DNA from: an uncultured Ruminiclostridium sp.
GTDB lineage: Bacteria; Bacillota; Clostridia; Oscillospirales; Ruminococcaceae
Direction of reading: 5' to 3'
Length of the DNA stretch: 64,000 nt
NCBI GenBank assembly: GCA_934490165.1
Contig: CAKSTB010000012.1
Location: 1-64,000, forward strand
The notes beneath the pieces were generated by a model, which searched no databases, was not told where the DNA came from, and saw only the letters and a program-made list of their open reading frames with translations. Of this stretch, positions 1 through 8,902 are shown one piece after another. Positions within the stretch are counted from its first letter, which is position 1. Every line of letters starts with the position of its first letter. Made by a program: the position numbers and the translations under genes.

Positions 1-116
1 ATATCGTCTGTCCGTTCAAACCCGTACCTTCGACTGCCGTCTTTCTCACTGTTCAAGCGGTTTCAGGCTACCTTAAGCACCTCTGTTTTCGCGCCCTCTC
101 GTTTGAGTGCTTGTCT

Positions 117-145
117 ATTATATCATGGAAAACGACATTTGTCAA
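117..145 (-). promoter_or_regulatory. Consensus sigma-A promoter firing leftward off the window edge
   Basis: On the minus strand a perfect TTGACA (140-145) and a perfect TATAAT (117-122) are separated by exactly 17 bp, so transcription should start near 110 and run left out of the window. No convincing reading frame lies in 1-110 on that strand, so the transcript may be a stable RNA or a long leader. Bases 146-279, between this promoter and the first gene, show no gene. Confidence 0.75.
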
Positions 146-279
146 CGTTTTTCTTGAAGTAATTTTACATAAATCTTGTCACTCAAAACACAGTTTTGAA
201 GACACTTTACACAATCACCTGAGAATTCCATGTTTTCTTTGTTATATACTGCTTCTTTCTGCTATTTTATGCCACTTAC

Positions 280-828
280 TCAACGCTTGTTACTCAATAT
301 CCTGTTCTTTATGTATATCAGCGTATCCTCTTCCCCGAACCTCTTTAGCATGATAAGCAGCTTACCCAACAGCTCCATAGTTTTCGGGTGCATCATATAG
401 TGCTTTCTGTTCTTGTTGAAATACTCAAACGGCATACTGTCGTTATAGTTCTCTTTATAATATGTCTTGCACGCCGCTATCCTGTCACAGAACATTTCCA
501 CGACATACCTCACAGGCATCTCAGTACCCTGCATTCCCGCACCTGGTTCTTGTCCGTAATCTATCCAGTACTCAAAATGATGTTTGTTTCTTCCCTTGTG
601 GTGAAGCCATGCCTCACTTTTACCCGTTACTCGTCTTTCAGTTGTATTCGGACTCTTATCTCCGGTATAGAACACAACCCCGCTTATAAATTCTTTTGGC
701 GAATATTTCGACAGGTCGTGCAAAAATCCCTGTTTATAAAGCCCCAGCTTGAAGCACAGCCTCATTACTTCCATCTTGTGATGATTTATCGTACTTAAAT
801 GTCCTTTGAAGTTTTCCTTCAGATCCAT
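280..828 (-). CDS. DUF5662 family protein
   Basis: A 182-residue soluble protein. The N-terminal half carries histidine-rich motifs typical of DUF5662 proteins, an uncharacterised family of Firmicutes and phage genomes: a NHHK stretch near residue 16, HDLSKYS near residue 38 and a HHKGRNKHH stretch near residue 76. The paired His and Asp residues resemble a metal site of HD-domain type; this is inference, not demonstrated. No signal peptide or membrane segment is visible. It lies 2 bp downstream of the preceding minus-strand gene, so the two are very likely co-transcribed. Function unknown. Confidence 0.75.
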   Translation of the reverse strand: MDLKENFKGHLSTINHHKMEVMRLCFKLGLYKQGFLHDLSKYSPKEFISGVVFYTGDKSPNTTERRVTGKSEAWLHHKGRNKHHFEYWIDYGQEPGAGMQGTEMPVRYVVEMFCDRIAACKTYYKENYNDSMPFEYFNKNRKHYMMHPKTMELLGKLLIMLKRFGEEDTLIYIKNRILSNKR

Positions 829-830
829 GT

Positions 831-1370
831 TTATCCTTCTTTCGTTCTTTCGAGATACTTTCTCCAGTTATCGATATATCTTGTTTTAAAGCTGACGCTT
901 GTTATTTCTTTGTATGAAATTTTGGTTTCTTCGAGCCATTTTCCGTCTGCGTCAAACTCTCTCATCGTCAGTTTATTCTTCCCCGCTTTTAAGATTATCC
1001 CTATATGGAATATCTCTTCGTTTTCATTCTCGACTACCACCCATTCACCACTCTCACGGAGCGAATTGAATATGCTCTGCCACGAGCTTATATCAATTCC
1101 GGGAGCTTTGATCTGCTCTGCAACCCCGTTCAGTCTGTTTATCTCTTCACAGATATCATTCTTGATTTCCGCTTTTTGCAGTTCGTCAATTTTGCGGATC
1201 GTATATCCGTTAAGCTCAAAATCGTTTTCTTCCTGTCCGAGGACAAATCTGTCGTTGAAATCATTGATATAGTAATACCAATAACTTTTGTCATATTCGT
1301 AAAAGCACCTGCATATATGGCTGTTTTCAACGCATTCTCTCAGCACCGATATTTTCTTACTGCGCTTCAT
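831..1370 (-). CDS. Hypothetical protein
   Basis: A 179-residue soluble protein that I do not recognise. The ATG at 1370 is chosen because a GAGGGAG ribosome binding site sits 5 bases before it; an in-frame start at 1400 would translate through that site. The C-terminal half (about residues 110-175) is rich in beta-type, aromatic-charged stretches (GEWVVVENENEEIFHIG, then KISYKEITSVSF), which suggests a small beta-barrel or SH3/Sm-like fold; this is weak inference. No signal peptide. It is the first gene of a two-gene unit with the DUF5662 gene, 2 bp away. Confidence 0.6.
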   Translation of the reverse strand: MKRSKKISVLRECVENSHICRCFYEYDKSYWYYYINDFNDRFVLGQEENDFELNGYTIRKIDELQKAEIKNDICEEINRLNGVAEQIKAPGIDISSWQSIFNSLRESGEWVVVENENEEIFHIGIILKAGKNKLTMREFDADGKWLEETKISYKEITSVSFKTRYIDNWRKYLERTKEG

Positions 1371-1461
1371 ATTCTCCCTCACAAAAAACGACCGCCGCAT
1401 CTTATCGACAGTCGTATTTCTTAAACCGTCAGCCTTATTCTATCACAGCCGACATATATTT

Positions 1462-2217
1462 TCAAGCCTTTACAGCTCTCATTCTGAGCCTCATATAATC
1501 TGCATACCATTTTCCGTTTACATAAAGCTCAGCTTTAAGCTCATTCACCGCCTCCGAGATTATCTCATCGGCTTCTTTTTTATTATTAACAGCCCTGAAC
1601 GGAACTTCAAGGAACATTCTTATCCAGTCCGCAAGCCCGTCATCACCTTTAAGCTCGGTCGGACGTTCAAAAAGCTCCGCATATTTTACCGTAAACCCAG
1701 CCTGTTCGACAAGCGGCGCATAGTCGCCCACACCCGCAAAATAATACTCGGTATGATATTCATACCCGTGTCTTGCAAATACCTCTGCCAGTTTAGTATG
1801 TATCTTTTCTGCGTTTCCTCTGCCGCCGAATTCAAATACAAATTCACCGCCATAATTCAGAGCATTATATACACAGCCCAGCATCTTCGGGTGCAGTTCT
1901 CTGTTTATCCAGTGAAAAACAGCATTGGAAAATACCACGTCAACCTTTTCGGGCAGAATAAAATCGGTAGCGTCCGCCTTTACAAAAGTAAGATCGGGAT
2001 TATCATTTCTCGCCTTAGCCAGCATATCGTCCGATGCGTCCGCACCTATAACATCATAACCCTTGTCGGAAAGCACTTTGGTAAGTGCCCCGTTTCCACA
2101 GCCGAGATCAAGCACCTTTCCGCTTTTTCTCTCAATAAGACCGACAACACCAAGTCCATGCTTATGCACAAAAGAAAAATTGTCCGTATATTTCTCTGCG
2201 TTCCACTTGATATTCAT
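1462..2217 (-). CDS. Class I SAM-dependent methyltransferase (trans-aconitate methyltransferase-like)
   Basis: A 251-residue cytosolic Rossmann-fold methyltransferase. Motif I, VLDLGCGNGALT, lies near residues 35-46, followed by the acidic ribose-binding motif (GADAS, near 58) and the FSNAVFHWI block near 95. The overall pattern follows the trans-aconitate methyltransferase (TAM) group, but substrate cannot be fixed from sequence. Its start overlaps the stop codon of the upstream antiporter gene by one base (TAATG), so the two are translationally coupled; no functional link between them is evident. Confidence 0.75.
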   Translation of the reverse strand: MNIKWNAEKYTDNFSFVHKHGLGVVGLIERKSGKVLDLGCGNGALTKVLSDKGYDVIGADASDDMLAKARNDNPDLTFVKADATDFILPEKVDVVFSNAVFHWINRELHPKMLGCVYNALNYGGEFVFEFGGRGNAEKIHTKLAEVFARHGYEYHTEYYFAGVGDYAPLVEQAGFTVKYAELFERPTELKGDDGLADWIRMFLEVPFRAVNNKKEADEIISEAVNELKAELYVNGKWYADYMRLRMRAVKA

Positions 2218-3983
2218 TACACACTCACCTTTTCATCTGCGTTTTCATTGATCGTTTCCTCAGCCTGAACGCTGTCCTCCGCCGCTTCTTCCTCTTTCGG
2301 TTCATCGGATACATTCGCGGCTTCCGCATTTTCTTCCGGCTTTATATCAGTGTGTTTATCCTTTTTCTTCTCCTCCTGCTTGATATGCGACTGATCACTT
2401 ACAACAAGAATATCCCCTTGCTGAATAACAGTGTTACCGTTCGGTACGACCATATCACCATTTCTCTTTATCATTATGATAAGAAGCGTAGTCGGCAGGT
2501 CAAGCTCCTTTATAGTCTTGCCCTTCCATAAATGCTTTGGACCTATCTCATACTCCTTGAGCAATATATTTCCGCTGTCCCTGTACGACGGAACACTGAG
2601 TATAACATCATCACCCGCATTTATCACAGTATTGCCTTTAGGTACAATAGTGCTGTCACCGTGCTTTATCATAAGCACGAGAGAATTTTCGGGAAAATCT
2701 ATCTCGCTTATCTTATGACCGTTCCAGCCATGCGTTTCGGATACGAATATACGCATCATATTGAACTGCGGAGTTTCGTCCTGATAGTCGTTGAATGTCT
2801 TTAATACACTGCTCTCGTTGTCGATAAGCTTAAGTCCCGTTGCGACCTTCGGAAGTAACGTTCCCTGGAACGCAACAGAAATAAGGCAGACGCACAGCAC
2901 TATATTGAACAGATTGCTGTCCGTGTACACATCGCTTACCGTAGCCATTATGGCGAAAACGATGGATGATGCACCTCTCAGTCCCGACCACGCTATAAAC
3001 AGCCTGTCGCTCCATGTATATCCCTTTGAGCATATCGCAAATACCGCTGCAGGACGAGAAACGAACGTCATAATTGCAAATATCGCAAGCGCCGGCAGAA
3101 TTATTCCGGGAAGCTGTGACGGATTGGATAAAAGACCGAGCAGGAAGAACAGCATTATCTGGCTGAGTCCGGTTATTCCGTCAAAGAAATGTACAAGCTG
3201 TGCCTTATTCTCGCCTATGTTGCTGTTACCGATGATGATACCCGCTATGTATACGCTGAGGTATCCGTTACCTCCGAGCAGTATCGGAGCGGAATATGCC
3301 GCAAATACCATCGCCATCATGAAAATTATATCAAAGCTGTTTTTCGACAGCTTCACCTTATTCATTACAAATACCGTTGCAAATCCCATGGCAAAGCCGA
3401 ATGCCACGCCAAGGACTATCTGGAGTACCGCGAGAAGTCCGAGCTGAGATACATCATCTCCCGCCATAATTGCAAGGGCGATAACAGTCAGCATATAAGA
3501 AAACGGGTCGTTAGAGCCGCTCTCTATCTCAAGCAGTGATGCAAGACCGCCGCGCAGGTTAAGCTGTTTTGAACGGAGTATCGAGAATACCGATGCAGCG
3601 TCGGTAGATGAAATTACCGCACCGATAAGGAAACTCTCTTTGATATCAAACCCTATAAGGAAATGACAGCCCGCAGTAGTAATAAGCGCCGTAACTATCG
3701 TACCGAGTGACGATAAAAGTCCGGCACGCATCGCAACAGGCTTAGCCGCTTTCCAGTTAGCCGAAAAACCGCCGCAGAACATTATAAATATAAGACATAC
3801 CGTGCACACCTGTTCACTCAGCGCAAAATTATCGAACGGTATTTTGAGCAGACCGTCCGAGCCGCATATCATACCGAGCGCAAGAAATATAAGCAGGCTC
3901 GGTACACCTATTTTGGTTGACAGCTTATTGCCTACAATACAGACAATAATTATCACCGAAAAAAAGAGCATTACAAATTCCAT
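2217..3983 (-). CDS. CPA1-type K+(Na+)/H+ antiporter with two RCK_C domains
   Basis: A 588-residue membrane protein. Residues 1-385 form about 12 hydrophobic helices of the sodium/proton exchanger fold with the conserved SSTDAA motif (near 125). Two TrkA-C/RCK_C-like domains follow (about 400-465 and 470-530), each with a G-x-T-V-I-x-x-GD core. The last 55 residues are a Lys/Glu/Ala-rich acidic tail. The layout matches NhaP2/CvrA-like potassium/proton antiporters, which export K+ for pH and volume control; RCK_C domains of some Firmicutes relatives bind c-di-AMP. That link is inference here, but cdaA lies in the same window. It leads the antiporter-methyltransferase pair. Confidence 0.85.
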   Translation of the reverse strand: MEFVMLFFSVIIIVCIVGNKLSTKIGVPSLLIFLALGMICGSDGLLKIPFDNFALSEQVCTVCLIFIMFCGGFSANWKAAKPVAMRAGLLSSLGTIVTALITTAGCHFLIGFDIKESFLIGAVISSTDAASVFSILRSKQLNLRGGLASLLEIESGSNDPFSYMLTVIALAIMAGDDVSQLGLLAVLQIVLGVAFGFAMGFATVFVMNKVKLSKNSFDIIFMMAMVFAAYSAPILLGGNGYLSVYIAGIIIGNSNIGENKAQLVHFFDGITGLSQIMLFFLLGLLSNPSQLPGIILPALAIFAIMTFVSRPAAVFAICSKGYTWSDRLFIAWSGLRGASSIVFAIMATVSDVYTDSNLFNIVLCVCLISVAFQGTLLPKVATGLKLIDNESSVLKTFNDYQDETPQFNMMRIFVSETHGWNGHKISEIDFPENSLVLMIKHGDSTIVPKGNTVINAGDDVILSVPSYRDSGNILLKEYEIGPKHLWKGKTIKELDLPTTLLIIMIKRNGDMVVPNGNTVIQQGDILVVSDQSHIKQEEKKKDKHTDIKPEENAEAANVSDEPKEEEAAEDSVQAEETINENADEKVSV

Positions 3984-4030
3984 CGTTCACCGTTCCTTTG
4001 TTCAAATATTATCTCTGTTTAACCGTTTTT

Positions 4031-4074
4031 AAAAAATAAGCTGTCAACGTGATTTCAAAGTCCCCGTTGACAGC
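4031..4074 (-). terminator. Rho-independent terminator after the cytidylate-kinase-like gene
   Basis: A perfect 10-bp inverted repeat, GCTGTCAACG (4040-4049) with CGTTGACAGC (4065-4074), is followed on the minus strand by a T-rich tail. It separates the kinase gene from the antiporter operon. Confidence 0.8.
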
Positions 4075-4118
4075 CGATTTACTATTCTTAAAGGCGTCAG
4101 CCGCTGATTGCGACGTCT

Positions 4119-4700
4119 TTATTTGCCTGCAAGCTTAGCGATTATTTCAGCCGCCTCATCAATACCGCAGGTCGCAGTATTGACGCACAGATCGTAGTTA
4201 AGGCATTCGCCCCAGTTGCGCTCCGTGTAATACTTGTAGTGTCTGCGCCTTGCCTTATCCTTCTGTCGGATAACATTCAGCGCTTCTTCCTTGCTTATAT
4301 TATCATGTTCACAGATACGCTCACATCTGAAGTCGTCCGTAGAATGTACAAAAACATCAAATGTGCTGTACTGCTCTCTCAGCACATAGTCCGCACAGCG
4401 ACCGACTATAACGCACGGACCTTTGTCGGCAAGAGCCTTTATGACCCTGCACTCAGCCGCGAAAAGCTGATCTGTAAGCGGCTGTGTGTACATTCCGTTT
4501 ATTGCAAGATTATAGAGAAAGCTTGTTGTAGTCGTCTGCTCCGCACGTTCTATGTATTTTGGGTCAAAACCGCTTTCCTTTGCGGTAACATCAATTATCG
4601 TCTTGTCATAATACGGGATTGAAAGCGCTTTTGCGACCTTTCTGCCTATCTCACTTCCTCCGCTGCCGTATTGTCTTGAAATTGTGATTATTCTTCCCAT
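4119..4700 (-). CDS. Cytidylate kinase-like family protein
   Basis: A 193-residue cytosolic P-loop kinase-like protein. It opens MGRIITISRQYGSGGSEIG, the signature of the cytidylate kinase-like family (Cytidylate_kin2), in which GSGGSEIG occupies the nucleotide-binding loop. A VIVGRCADYVL stretch near residue 98 and an Arg-rich DKARRRHYKYYT lid-like segment near 145 also fit. The ATG at 4700 is preferred because GGAGG lies 8 bases upstream. The true substrate of this family, distinct from housekeeping Cmk, is not established. It ends at a strong hairpin and lies 28 bp downstream of the MATE gene, so the two may form a unit. Confidence 0.8.
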   Translation of the reverse strand: MGRIITISRQYGSGGSEIGRKVAKALSIPYYDKTIIDVTAKESGFDPKYIERAEQTTTTSFLYNLAINGMYTQPLTDQLFAAECRVIKALADKGPCVIVGRCADYVLREQYSTFDVFVHSTDDFRCERICEHDNISKEEALNVIRQKDKARRRHYKYYTERNWGECLNYDLCVNTATCGIDEAAEIIAKLAGK

Positions 4701-4728
4701 GATCCGTTCCTCCGTTTGTGCTTTATTC

Positions 4729-6129
4729 TTATGCCTGCTGTACCTGTGCCGAGGATCTGTCCTGAATGTCATACATCTTTGCTATGACATTCTTATAGAT
4801 CCTGCGCATAAGGAGTATCGCAACAATAAGTCCAAATAAATCGCTTACCGGGAGCGACCACCATATGCAGTCCACTCCGCCGAGTATGCCGAACAGCCAC
4901 GCAAAAGGCAGTGTCGGCACAATAAGCCTTACTATAAATACCATCATACTATAGAAACCGTTTCCGAGTGCCTGAAAGCCCGAGCTCAACACTATCGAAA
5001 CACCCGCAAGCGGGAATGATATGCTGAATATTCTCAGCGCCGTTTCACCGAGCCTTATCATATCATCTGTCGGTGCGAACATTCCGAGGAGCTGTACCGG
5101 TATCAGCTGGAACAGCAATACGCCGATTATCATTATCACAACCGAGCAGATAACTCCGAGCTTCAGCGTATCTGTGATACGTTTAGGCTTTCCCGCCCCA
5201 TAATTATAGGCTATGATAGGAACTATGCCGTTATTCATGCCGAATACAGGCATATACACGAAGCTCTGTAGTTTGAAATACACTCCGAATACCGTAGCCG
5301 CCGCAGGCTCATACGCTTTCAGTATTATATTCATACCGAACGTCAGCACCGATACGAGCGCACTCATTATAATTGATGGTATTCCCACAGCATATATCGT
5401 CTTTATTGTACCGAAGCTCAGCCTGAACTTTCTGAACACAAGTCTTAATTCCCTGTTATGGAAGTGGTGCAGTAAAAATCCCACAACCGCCGCTATTATC
5501 TGACCTGCTATTGTAGCTATCGCCGCGCCCGTAACACCCATAGCAGGTATTCCGAGGAAGTCAACGCCGAAGATGAACACAGGGTCAAGCACTATATTTA
5601 TAACAGCACCCAGTATCTGCGACACCATTGATAACAGCGTTTTACCGGTCGCCTGTAATATTCTCTCGCCGTATATCTGGAAAAACAGTCCGAACGAGCC
5701 GCAGCATACGATCGAAAGATATTCAACGCCGTAATTTGCTATTACGTCCGAGTGCGTCTGTATTGAGAAGAATGCAGGCAGTGCGGTAAGTCCCACTATA
5801 AGGAATATAACGTAATTCAGCGCCGTAAGAATGAGCGAATGCGTAGCCGCAAGCCCCGCTTCATACGGCTTCTTCTGTCCGAGATAGCGCGATACAAGCG
5901 CATTCATACCAACGCCCAGTCCCGTCTGGAATGCTATCATAAGGCTCTGCATAGGAAAAGCCATTCCGACTGCCGTCAGTGCGTCGGGGTTTATCTGTGC
6001 CACAAACACGCTGTCAACAAGGTTATACATTGCCTGAATAAGCATCGATATAACTATCGGCAGCGACATTGTAACAAGGAGCTTGTTCACAGGCATTACG
6101 CCCATCTTGTTTTCTTTTGTCTGTTCCAA
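4729..6129 (-). CDS. MATE family efflux transporter
   Basis: A 466-residue integral membrane protein with about 12 predicted helices and two MatE repeats (roughly 15-175 and 240-400). Conserved MATE features include the N-terminal LPIVISMLIQAMYNLVDSVF helix and the internally repeated AVxxVLxxG-type patches. These proteins expel cationic drugs or metabolites in exchange for Na+ or H+; the substrate cannot be inferred. The TTG at 6129 is taken as start because an AAGGAAAG element lies upstream; the alternative ATG at 6105 lacks a ribosome binding site. Transcription comes from the promoter at 6181-6209. Confidence 0.85.
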   Translation of the reverse strand: MEQTKENKMGVMPVNKLLVTMSLPIVISMLIQAMYNLVDSVFVAQINPDALTAVGMAFPMQSLMIAFQTGLGVGMNALVSRYLGQKKPYEAGLAATHSLILTALNYVIFLIVGLTALPAFFSIQTHSDVIANYGVEYLSIVCCGSFGLFFQIYGERILQATGKTLLSMVSQILGAVINIVLDPVFIFGVDFLGIPAMGVTGAAIATIAGQIIAAVVGFLLHHFHNRELRLVFRKFRLSFGTIKTIYAVGIPSIIMSALVSVLTFGMNIILKAYEPAAATVFGVYFKLQSFVYMPVFGMNNGIVPIIAYNYGAGKPKRITDTLKLGVICSVVIMIIGVLLFQLIPVQLLGMFAPTDDMIRLGETALRIFSISFPLAGVSIVLSSGFQALGNGFYSMMVFIVRLIVPTLPFAWLFGILGGVDCIWWSLPVSDLFGLIVAILLMRRIYKNVIAKMYDIQDRSSAQVQQA

Positions 6130-6180
6130 TTTTCTTTTCTTTCCTTTGTACTTTTATAATTCTCTTTTCTCTTTTAAATA

Positions 6181-6209
6181 AGTATAACATAATCTCCGAC
6201 ATTTTGCAA
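6181..6209 (-). promoter_or_regulatory. Promoter of the MATE gene
   Basis: Minus-strand -35 TTGCAA (6204-6209), 17-bp spacer, -10 TATACT (6181-6186), about 50 bp before the MATE start. Confidence 0.6.
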
Positions 6210-6244
6210 GCGCACAAACACGAAAATTCAAGTGTAAAATCTTA

Positions 6245-6273
6245 TTGACCGCACCGCTTTATTGTGATACAAT
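6245..6273 (+). promoter_or_regulatory. Promoter of the HAD phosphatase gene
   Basis: TTGACC (6245-6250), 17-bp spacer, TACAAT (6268-6273). It lies inside the longest open frame of the HAD gene, which supports the downstream start at 6302. Confidence 0.7.
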
Positions 6274-6301
6274 AGCAGTATATGAAAAGAAAGGAACAGC
6301 C

Positions 6302-6952
6302 ATGAAAGATATAAAAGCAGTGCTCTTTGACCTTGACGGCACATTACTTGACTCAATGTATGTCTGGCAGTATGTTGACGAGGAGTTTCTCCGAAAACGC
6401 GGGATCACCCCGCCCGATGATTACGGCAGGCAATGCAGTCACCGTTCGTTCTATGAAACGGCGCTATACACAATAGACCTGTTCAAATTGTCCGAAACTC
6501 CCGAACAGCTTATGCAGGAGTGGACGGATCTTGCGATAAACGAATATCGGTATAACGTAAAGTTAAAACCCTACGCAAAAGAAACTGTCGAGCTCGCAAT
6601 AAAGAGCGGCTATAAGACCGCGGTATGTACCACCCAGACTCCTGAGCTTTACACCCCGGTACTAAAGAACACAGGACTGTGGGGAATGTTCGAAACAATA
6701 AGCTCTGCCGCCGTTTTCGGCAAAGGCAAGCAGTATCCCGACATCTACCTCGACACCGCGAAGGCGCTCTGCGTCACTCCCGAGAACTGCATTATGATCG
6801 ACGACGTTTCGGCGTCCCTCAAGGCCGCAAAGCAGGCGGGCATGATGACAATAGGCGTGATCGAACCGATAAGCTCGCAGAGCATTGAAGAAATGGAGCT
6901 TTACAGCGACAAGCTGGTTAAAGAGCTTGATAAAAGCATATTCACATTTTAA
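6302..6952 (+). CDS. HAD family hydrolase (phosphatase-like)
   Basis: A 216-residue cytosolic hydrolase. Motif I with the nucleophilic Asp, LFDLDGTLLDSM, is at residues 10-21; motif II Thr lies in AVCTTQT near 113; motif IV, MIDDVSASLKAAKQAGM, near 165-181 supplies the Mg2+-binding acids and the usual alpha/beta exit. A helical cap between motifs I and II puts it in HAD subfamily IA, like phosphoglycolate phosphatase or beta-phosphoglucomutase; substrate unknown. The start at 6302 has an AAAGGAA ribosome binding site and fits the promoter position. The GH5 gene begins 11 bp downstream, so sugar-phosphate work is possible (inference). Confidence 0.8.
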   Translation: MKDIKAVLFDLDGTLLDSMYVWQYVDEEFLRKRGITPPDDYGRQCSHRSFYETALYTIDLFKLSETPEQLMQEWTDLAINEYRYNVKLKPYAKETVELAIKSGYKTAVCTTQTPELYTPVLKNTGLWGMFETISSAAVFGKGKQYPDIYLDTAKALCVTPENCIMIDDVSASLKAAKQAGMMTIGVIEPISSQSIEEMELYSDKLVKELDKSIFTF

Positions 6953-6963
6953 CGGAGGCAAAT

Positions 6964-8175
6964 ATGAAGAAAAATCTTATGTGCAGATTGTCAGCTCTGA
7001 CGCTTACAGTAATAATAGCTGTCACCGCAGCAGGCTGTAATAATGCCGCAACAAGCGGCGAACAGTCAAGTACTGCCGAAACCTCGCAGATAACCGAATT
7101 TCCGAATGCCAAAGTCGGTATATCTGACGGCAAGTTCACCGTTGACGGTAAGGAACTCTGGATAAACGGTGTAAATACCCCGTGGCAGAACTGGAACGAC
7201 TTCGGGGGCAATATGGAAGAGGAATTCTGGGACAAAACCTTTGAAGAGCTTGTCAGCGACGGCATCAACTGCACGCGTATCTGGATAAACTGCAACGGCG
7301 AAGGTGTAGTAAGACTGAAGTCCACGGGCGCGATAAAAAGCATAAACGAACAGCACTGGGAAGACCTTGACAAGCTTTTTGCACTGGCAGAAAAGCACAG
7401 AATATACATAATGCCGACACTTCTCTCCTTTGACCATTTCAAAGACAGCAACGGTGCGGCTGAAAAGTGGCGCAATCTTATTACAAGCAAAGAAAACTGT
7501 GACGACTATGCCGAGCAGTATGTAAAAGAATTCTGCAAGCGCTACGGCGAAAACGAATATCTTTTCGGTATCGACCTTATGAACGAGCCCGACTGGGTGC
7601 ATGAAAACACCGAGTGCGGTCAGCTTAGCTGGAACGATCTCTCCTACTTCTTCGGAAAATGCGCCGCTGTTATTCACGAAAACTGCTCTACTCCCGTTAC
7701 AGTGGGTCTTGGTATTGTAAAGTACAATTCCGACAAATACGAGGGCGATAAAATTGCCGATGAATATCTGAAAAAGCTCACAGGCGACGATAAGGCTTAT
7801 GTAGACTTCTACAGCACCCACTACTATATGTGGGAAAAGCAGTATTTCGGCTTTCCGTTTGACAAAACGCCCGAGCAGTTCGGTCTGAAAACAGACAAGC
7901 CCTGCCTTATCGGCGAAACCTCTAACGACGATGAAAAAGAAGCCGGCATGACCCTTACAGAAAAGTACAAATCCACCTACGACAACGGCTGGAACGGTCT
8001 TATGGTTTGGATGGAACCCCGCACAGACGAAGAATACACTTGGTATCGCTATGACCTTACAAAAGCCGCAACGAATGCGATGCTGAAGCTTATCCCCGAA
8101 AAGATCGATCCGCTCGGCGTACACGGTTACTCGACCTCAGACACAACCGACAGCACTGAAGAAAGCAGTAACTGA
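6964..8175 (+). CDS. Secreted GH5-type glycoside hydrolase lipoprotein (mannanase/cellulase-like)
   Basis: A 403-residue lipoprotein: a hydrophobic signal peptide ends in TAAGC, with the lipidated Cys near residue 25, then a Ser/Thr-rich linker. A TIM barrel follows from about residue 50. The DLMNEPDW motif puts the acid/base at Glu208, and the CLIGETSND strand puts the likely nucleophile near Glu318; this spacing is typical of clan GH-A, family GH5, and the W-rich KELWINGVNTPW start resembles beta-mannanases. It probably cuts beta-mannan or beta-glucan at the cell surface; specificity is not readable. It lies between the HAD gene and the acylphosphatase gene, probably one transcript, ended by the 8490-8531 hairpin. 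Confidence 0.75.
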   Translation: MKKNLMCRLSALTLTVIIAVTAAGCNNAATSGEQSSTAETSQITEFPNAKVGISDGKFTVDGKELWINGVNTPWQNWNDFGGNMEEEFWDKTFEELVSDGINCTRIWINCNGEGVVRLKSTGAIKSINEQHWEDLDKLFALAEKHRIYIMPTLLSFDHFKDSNGAAEKWRNLITSKENCDDYAEQYVKEFCKRYGENEYLFGIDLMNEPDWVHENTECGQLSWNDLSYFFGKCAAVIHENCSTPVTVGLGIVKYNSDKYEGDKIADEYLKKLTGDDKAYVDFYSTHYYMWEKQYFGFPFDKTPEQFGLKTDKPCLIGETSNDDEKEAGMTLTEKYKSTYDNGWNGLMVWMEPRTDEEYTWYRYDLTKAATNAMLKLIPEKIDPLGVHGYSTSDTTDSTEESSN

Positions 8176-8176
8176 T

Positions 8177-8479
8177 ATGCCGGACATCACAAATCAGCGT
8201 AAGATAATCAGAAAGCACTTTTTCTTTAAAGGAAGAGTTCAGGGTGTCGGCTTCCGTTACAGAGCGCAGAACGCCGCATCAATGTACGGCGTTACCGGCT
8301 GGGTAAAGAATCTTTATGACGGCTCTGTCGAGATGGAAGCTCAGGGGCTTGAAGAGGACATTGACAAAGTTATCCTCACACTGCAAAGCAGTCGCTATAT
8401 AGTAATAGATGATATGTATGTTGCCGACCGACAGCCGGACCCTCACGAAACCTCATTCCGCATAAAAGACGAATATTGA
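8177..8479 (+). CDS. acyP: Acylphosphatase
   Basis: A 100-residue cytosolic enzyme that hydrolyses acyl phosphates such as acetyl phosphate and 1,3-bisphosphoglycerate. The family signature is complete: GRVQGVGFRYRAQ (residues 17-29) contains the phosphate-binding Arg, and GWVKNLYDGSVEMEAQG (near 39-55) contains the catalytic Asn. Length matches the usual 90-100 residues. The start codon follows the GH5 stop by one base, so it is translationally coupled to the secreted hydrolase, which is an odd pairing without an obvious functional reason. Confidence 0.92.
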   Translation: MPDITNQRKIIRKHFFFKGRVQGVGFRYRAQNAASMYGVTGWVKNLYDGSVEMEAQGLEEDIDKVILTLQSSRYIVIDDMYVADRQPDPHETSFRIKDEY

Positions 8480-8489
8480 TATAGTAAAG

Positions 8490-8531
8490 AATAAGCTGTG
8501 ATGAAATTCTCACATTTCATCACAGCTTATT
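8490..8531. terminator. Bidirectional terminator between acyP and a convergent small gene
   Basis: A perfect 18-bp inverted repeat (8490-8507 with 8514-8531) with a 6-base loop; the outer A/T arms provide T tracts in both directions. It serves acyP on the plus strand and the small gene ending at 8544 on the minus strand. Confidence 0.85.
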
Positions 8532-8543
8532 AAATACCCTGTA

Positions 8544-8726
8544 TTATTCTATCACTTCATCAATTTCAACGTTTTGCTCTAACGCTTGATTTATATATCC
8601 GACAAATTCATCATAAGACATATCATCGTAATATATCTCTTCATAAGTATCAGGCAAACATCCAAAACGCTCATAATATTCATCATATAATCGACTTAAT
8701 TTTTCATCATATATCCCTTTCCACAT
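8544..8726 (-). CDS. Small acidic hypothetical protein
   Basis: A 60-residue (71 if begun at 8759) Asp/Glu/Tyr-rich protein with no recognised domain. The ATG at 8726 opens MWKGIYDEKLSRLYDEYYE; a GGAAGG element lies upstream at a long spacing. The strongly acidic, tyrosine-rich make-up (DTYEEIYYDDMSYDEF) resembles small immunity or DNA-mimic proteins, but that is only a compositional impression. It is more AT-rich than its neighbours, ends at a strong convergent terminator, and has a repeat-rich non-coding stretch upstream. Confidence 0.5.
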   Translation of the reverse strand: MWKGIYDEKLSRLYDEYYERFGCLPDTYEEIYYDDMSYDEFVGYINQALEQNVEIDEVIE

Positions 8727-8902
8727 ACTAATTTCAATCCTTCCAAATCTACTTAGCACTTTTCAAAGCTATTATAGCACTTCGGTCAGAACTTGTAAAT
8801 ATATCCCGCATCATTTTCACCGCCGCATAGTCATTATGAAAATATGCTCGTCCGAATTGTGCCACACTCCTTACTACGCTTACTGCCAACGACTACGACA
8901 AC

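Noticed and set aside
1..110. RNase P RNA, tmRNA, 6S or SRP RNA at the left edge
   Set aside because: None of the conserved cores I know could be matched in the 110 visible bases of the minus strand.
388..798. Plus-strand open frames opposite the DUF5662 gene and similar antisense frames elsewhere
   Set aside because: They are shadows of well-supported minus-strand genes, lack ribosome binding sites and show no family motifs.
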